Source: Spirochaetaceae bacterium (GTDB lineage Bacteria; Spirochaetota; Spirochaetia; DSM-27196; SKKC01). Taken from it: a DNA stretch of 5,444 bases. The stretch is taken from positions 1 to 5,444 of the forward strand of contig PUOG01000312.1 of NCBI GenBank assembly GCA_003552745.1, given 5' to 3'. The position numbers and the translations under genes are program-made. Shown one piece after another: positions 4,878-5,444 of this stretch. The notes under the pieces were generated by a model that was not told the DNA's origin, ran no database searches, and worked only from the letters and a program-made list of their open reading frames with translations. Position 1 is the stretch's first letter, and every line of letters starts with the position of its first letter.

Positions 4878-5444
4878 GTGTAATCAAAGAAGCGCTTCTT
4901 GTCGGAGATGCGATGATTCCCAGGACGCTCTTCGAGCCGGCGGTAGAGCGACATCTCGGCGCGTTCGTTGAGCGGTTTACCGGCGACGACTGGGAGCCGG
5001 ACTGGAAGCGACTGCAGCACCGACGACTGGAGGTAGAGAAACAAGGCCCGCAGATCGAAGCGGTGCCGGAGGTCGTGTCTCAGAATCCGGATGCAGAGAT
5101 GCTTCTCGGGCTCTTCGTTCCGGTCTCTTCGCACTTGCTCGCCGCACTCCCGAATTTGCGTGTCGTCGGGGTATGTCGGGCCGGACTGGAGAATGTGGAT
5201 GTCGAAGAAGCGACGCGACGCGATGTGCTTGTTTTCAACGTGCAGGGGCGTAACGCTCAGGCCGTCAGTGACTTCACGATCGGTCTCATGCTTGCCGAGA
5301 GCCGAAACATCGCCCGCGCACATGCCTCGATTATGCGCGGTGAGTGGCGAAAGAAGTTCTCGAACTCCGATTCGATACCGGAGATGAAGGGTAAGTGTAT
5401 CGGGATCGTCGGATTCGGATACATCGGGCAGCTTGTGGCGAGAA
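4874..5444 (+). CDS. D-isomer-specific 2-hydroxyacid dehydrogenase (3' end cut by window edge)
   Basis: 190 residues are visible of an expected 310-350. Family members use NAD(P)H to interconvert 2-keto acids and D-2-hydroxy acids. Residues 1-125 form the start of the substrate domain, with LPNLRVVGVCRAGLENVDVEEATRRDV (92-118) as the usual signature. NAQAVSDFTIGLMLAESRNI (127-146) is the conserved interdomain helix, with Asp in place of the more common Glu after Val-Ser/Ala. The Rossmann dinucleotide motif is GIVGFGYIG (177-185). The catalytic Arg, Glu and His would lie beyond the window edge. The N terminus is somewhat divergent, with a long charged stretch at 38-60 (DDWEPDWKRLQHRRLEVEKQ). 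The SDFTIGLMLAESRNIARAH pattern recalls a subgroup often found beside sugar-kinase genes, but the substrate cannot be told here. Start ATG 4874 is set by the strong ribosome binding site and the ATGA overlap with the DUF1893 gene. Confidence 0.9.
   Translation, partial: MSVIKEALLVGDAMIPRTLFEPAVERHLGAFVERFTGDDWEPDWKRLQHRRLEVEKQGPQIEAVPEVVSQNPDAEMLLGLFVPVSSHLLAALPNLRVVGVCRAGLENVDVEEATRRDVLVFNVQGRNAQAVSDFTIGLMLAESRNIARAHASIMRGEWRKKFSNSDSIPEMKGKCIGIVGFGYIGQLVAR

Noticed and set aside
4637..5323. 228-codon open frame on the minus strand opposite the DUF1893 and dehydrogenase genes
   Set aside because: The plus strand there encodes two recognisable proteins with ribosome binding sites and an ATGA overlap. 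The antisense translation has no family features.

Overview
The window carries seven protein genes in two divergent transcription units separated by a short AT-rich intergenic region (2669-2779). It has GC-rich coding DNA, tight gene packing, an inner-membrane lipid transporter of the Mla/MCE type (implying a diderm envelope) and a cyclic-nucleotide-binding/TPR fusion protein. This combination suggests a free-living, moderately high-GC diderm bacterium. My best guess is a spirochaete of the Spirochaeta/Treponema kind, but that rests on family resemblance and was not tested by a search.

Minus strand, read from 2668 down to 1: an MlaE-like permease, an MlaF-like ATPase with an unusual acidic N-terminal extension, and an MlaD-like MCE protein that runs off the left edge. 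Together these would form the inner-membrane complex that moves phospholipids between the inner and outer membranes. A good extended -10 element sits about 40 nt upstream of the permease start.

Plus strand, from 2780 to the right edge: first comes a 333-aa protein with an N-terminal cyclic-nucleotide-binding (cNMP) fold that has lost the canonical phosphate-binding residues, followed by TPR-like repeats. Fifteen bases later comes a 216-aa Crp/Fnr-type regulator with an intact cNMP phosphate-binding cassette and a winged-helix DNA-binding end whose recognition helix differs from that of E. coli CRP. Next is a 136-aa DUF1893 (TM1506-like) protein. It overlaps by ATGA the start of a D-isomer-specific 2-hydroxyacid dehydrogenase, which is cut by the right edge. 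Gaps are 15 nt, 19 nt and a 4-nt overlap, so these four genes are probably one operon.

The likeliest link between the two halves is regulatory: the Crp-like protein, perhaps with its TPR partner, may act on the shared intergenic region that controls the lipid transporter. This is inference. No RNA gene, mobile element, CRISPR array or rho-independent terminator was found. The strongest candidate for something little described is the pairing of a ligand-site-degenerate cNMP-TPR protein with a Crp-type regulator, divergent from an Mla operon and followed by a DUF1893 gene.
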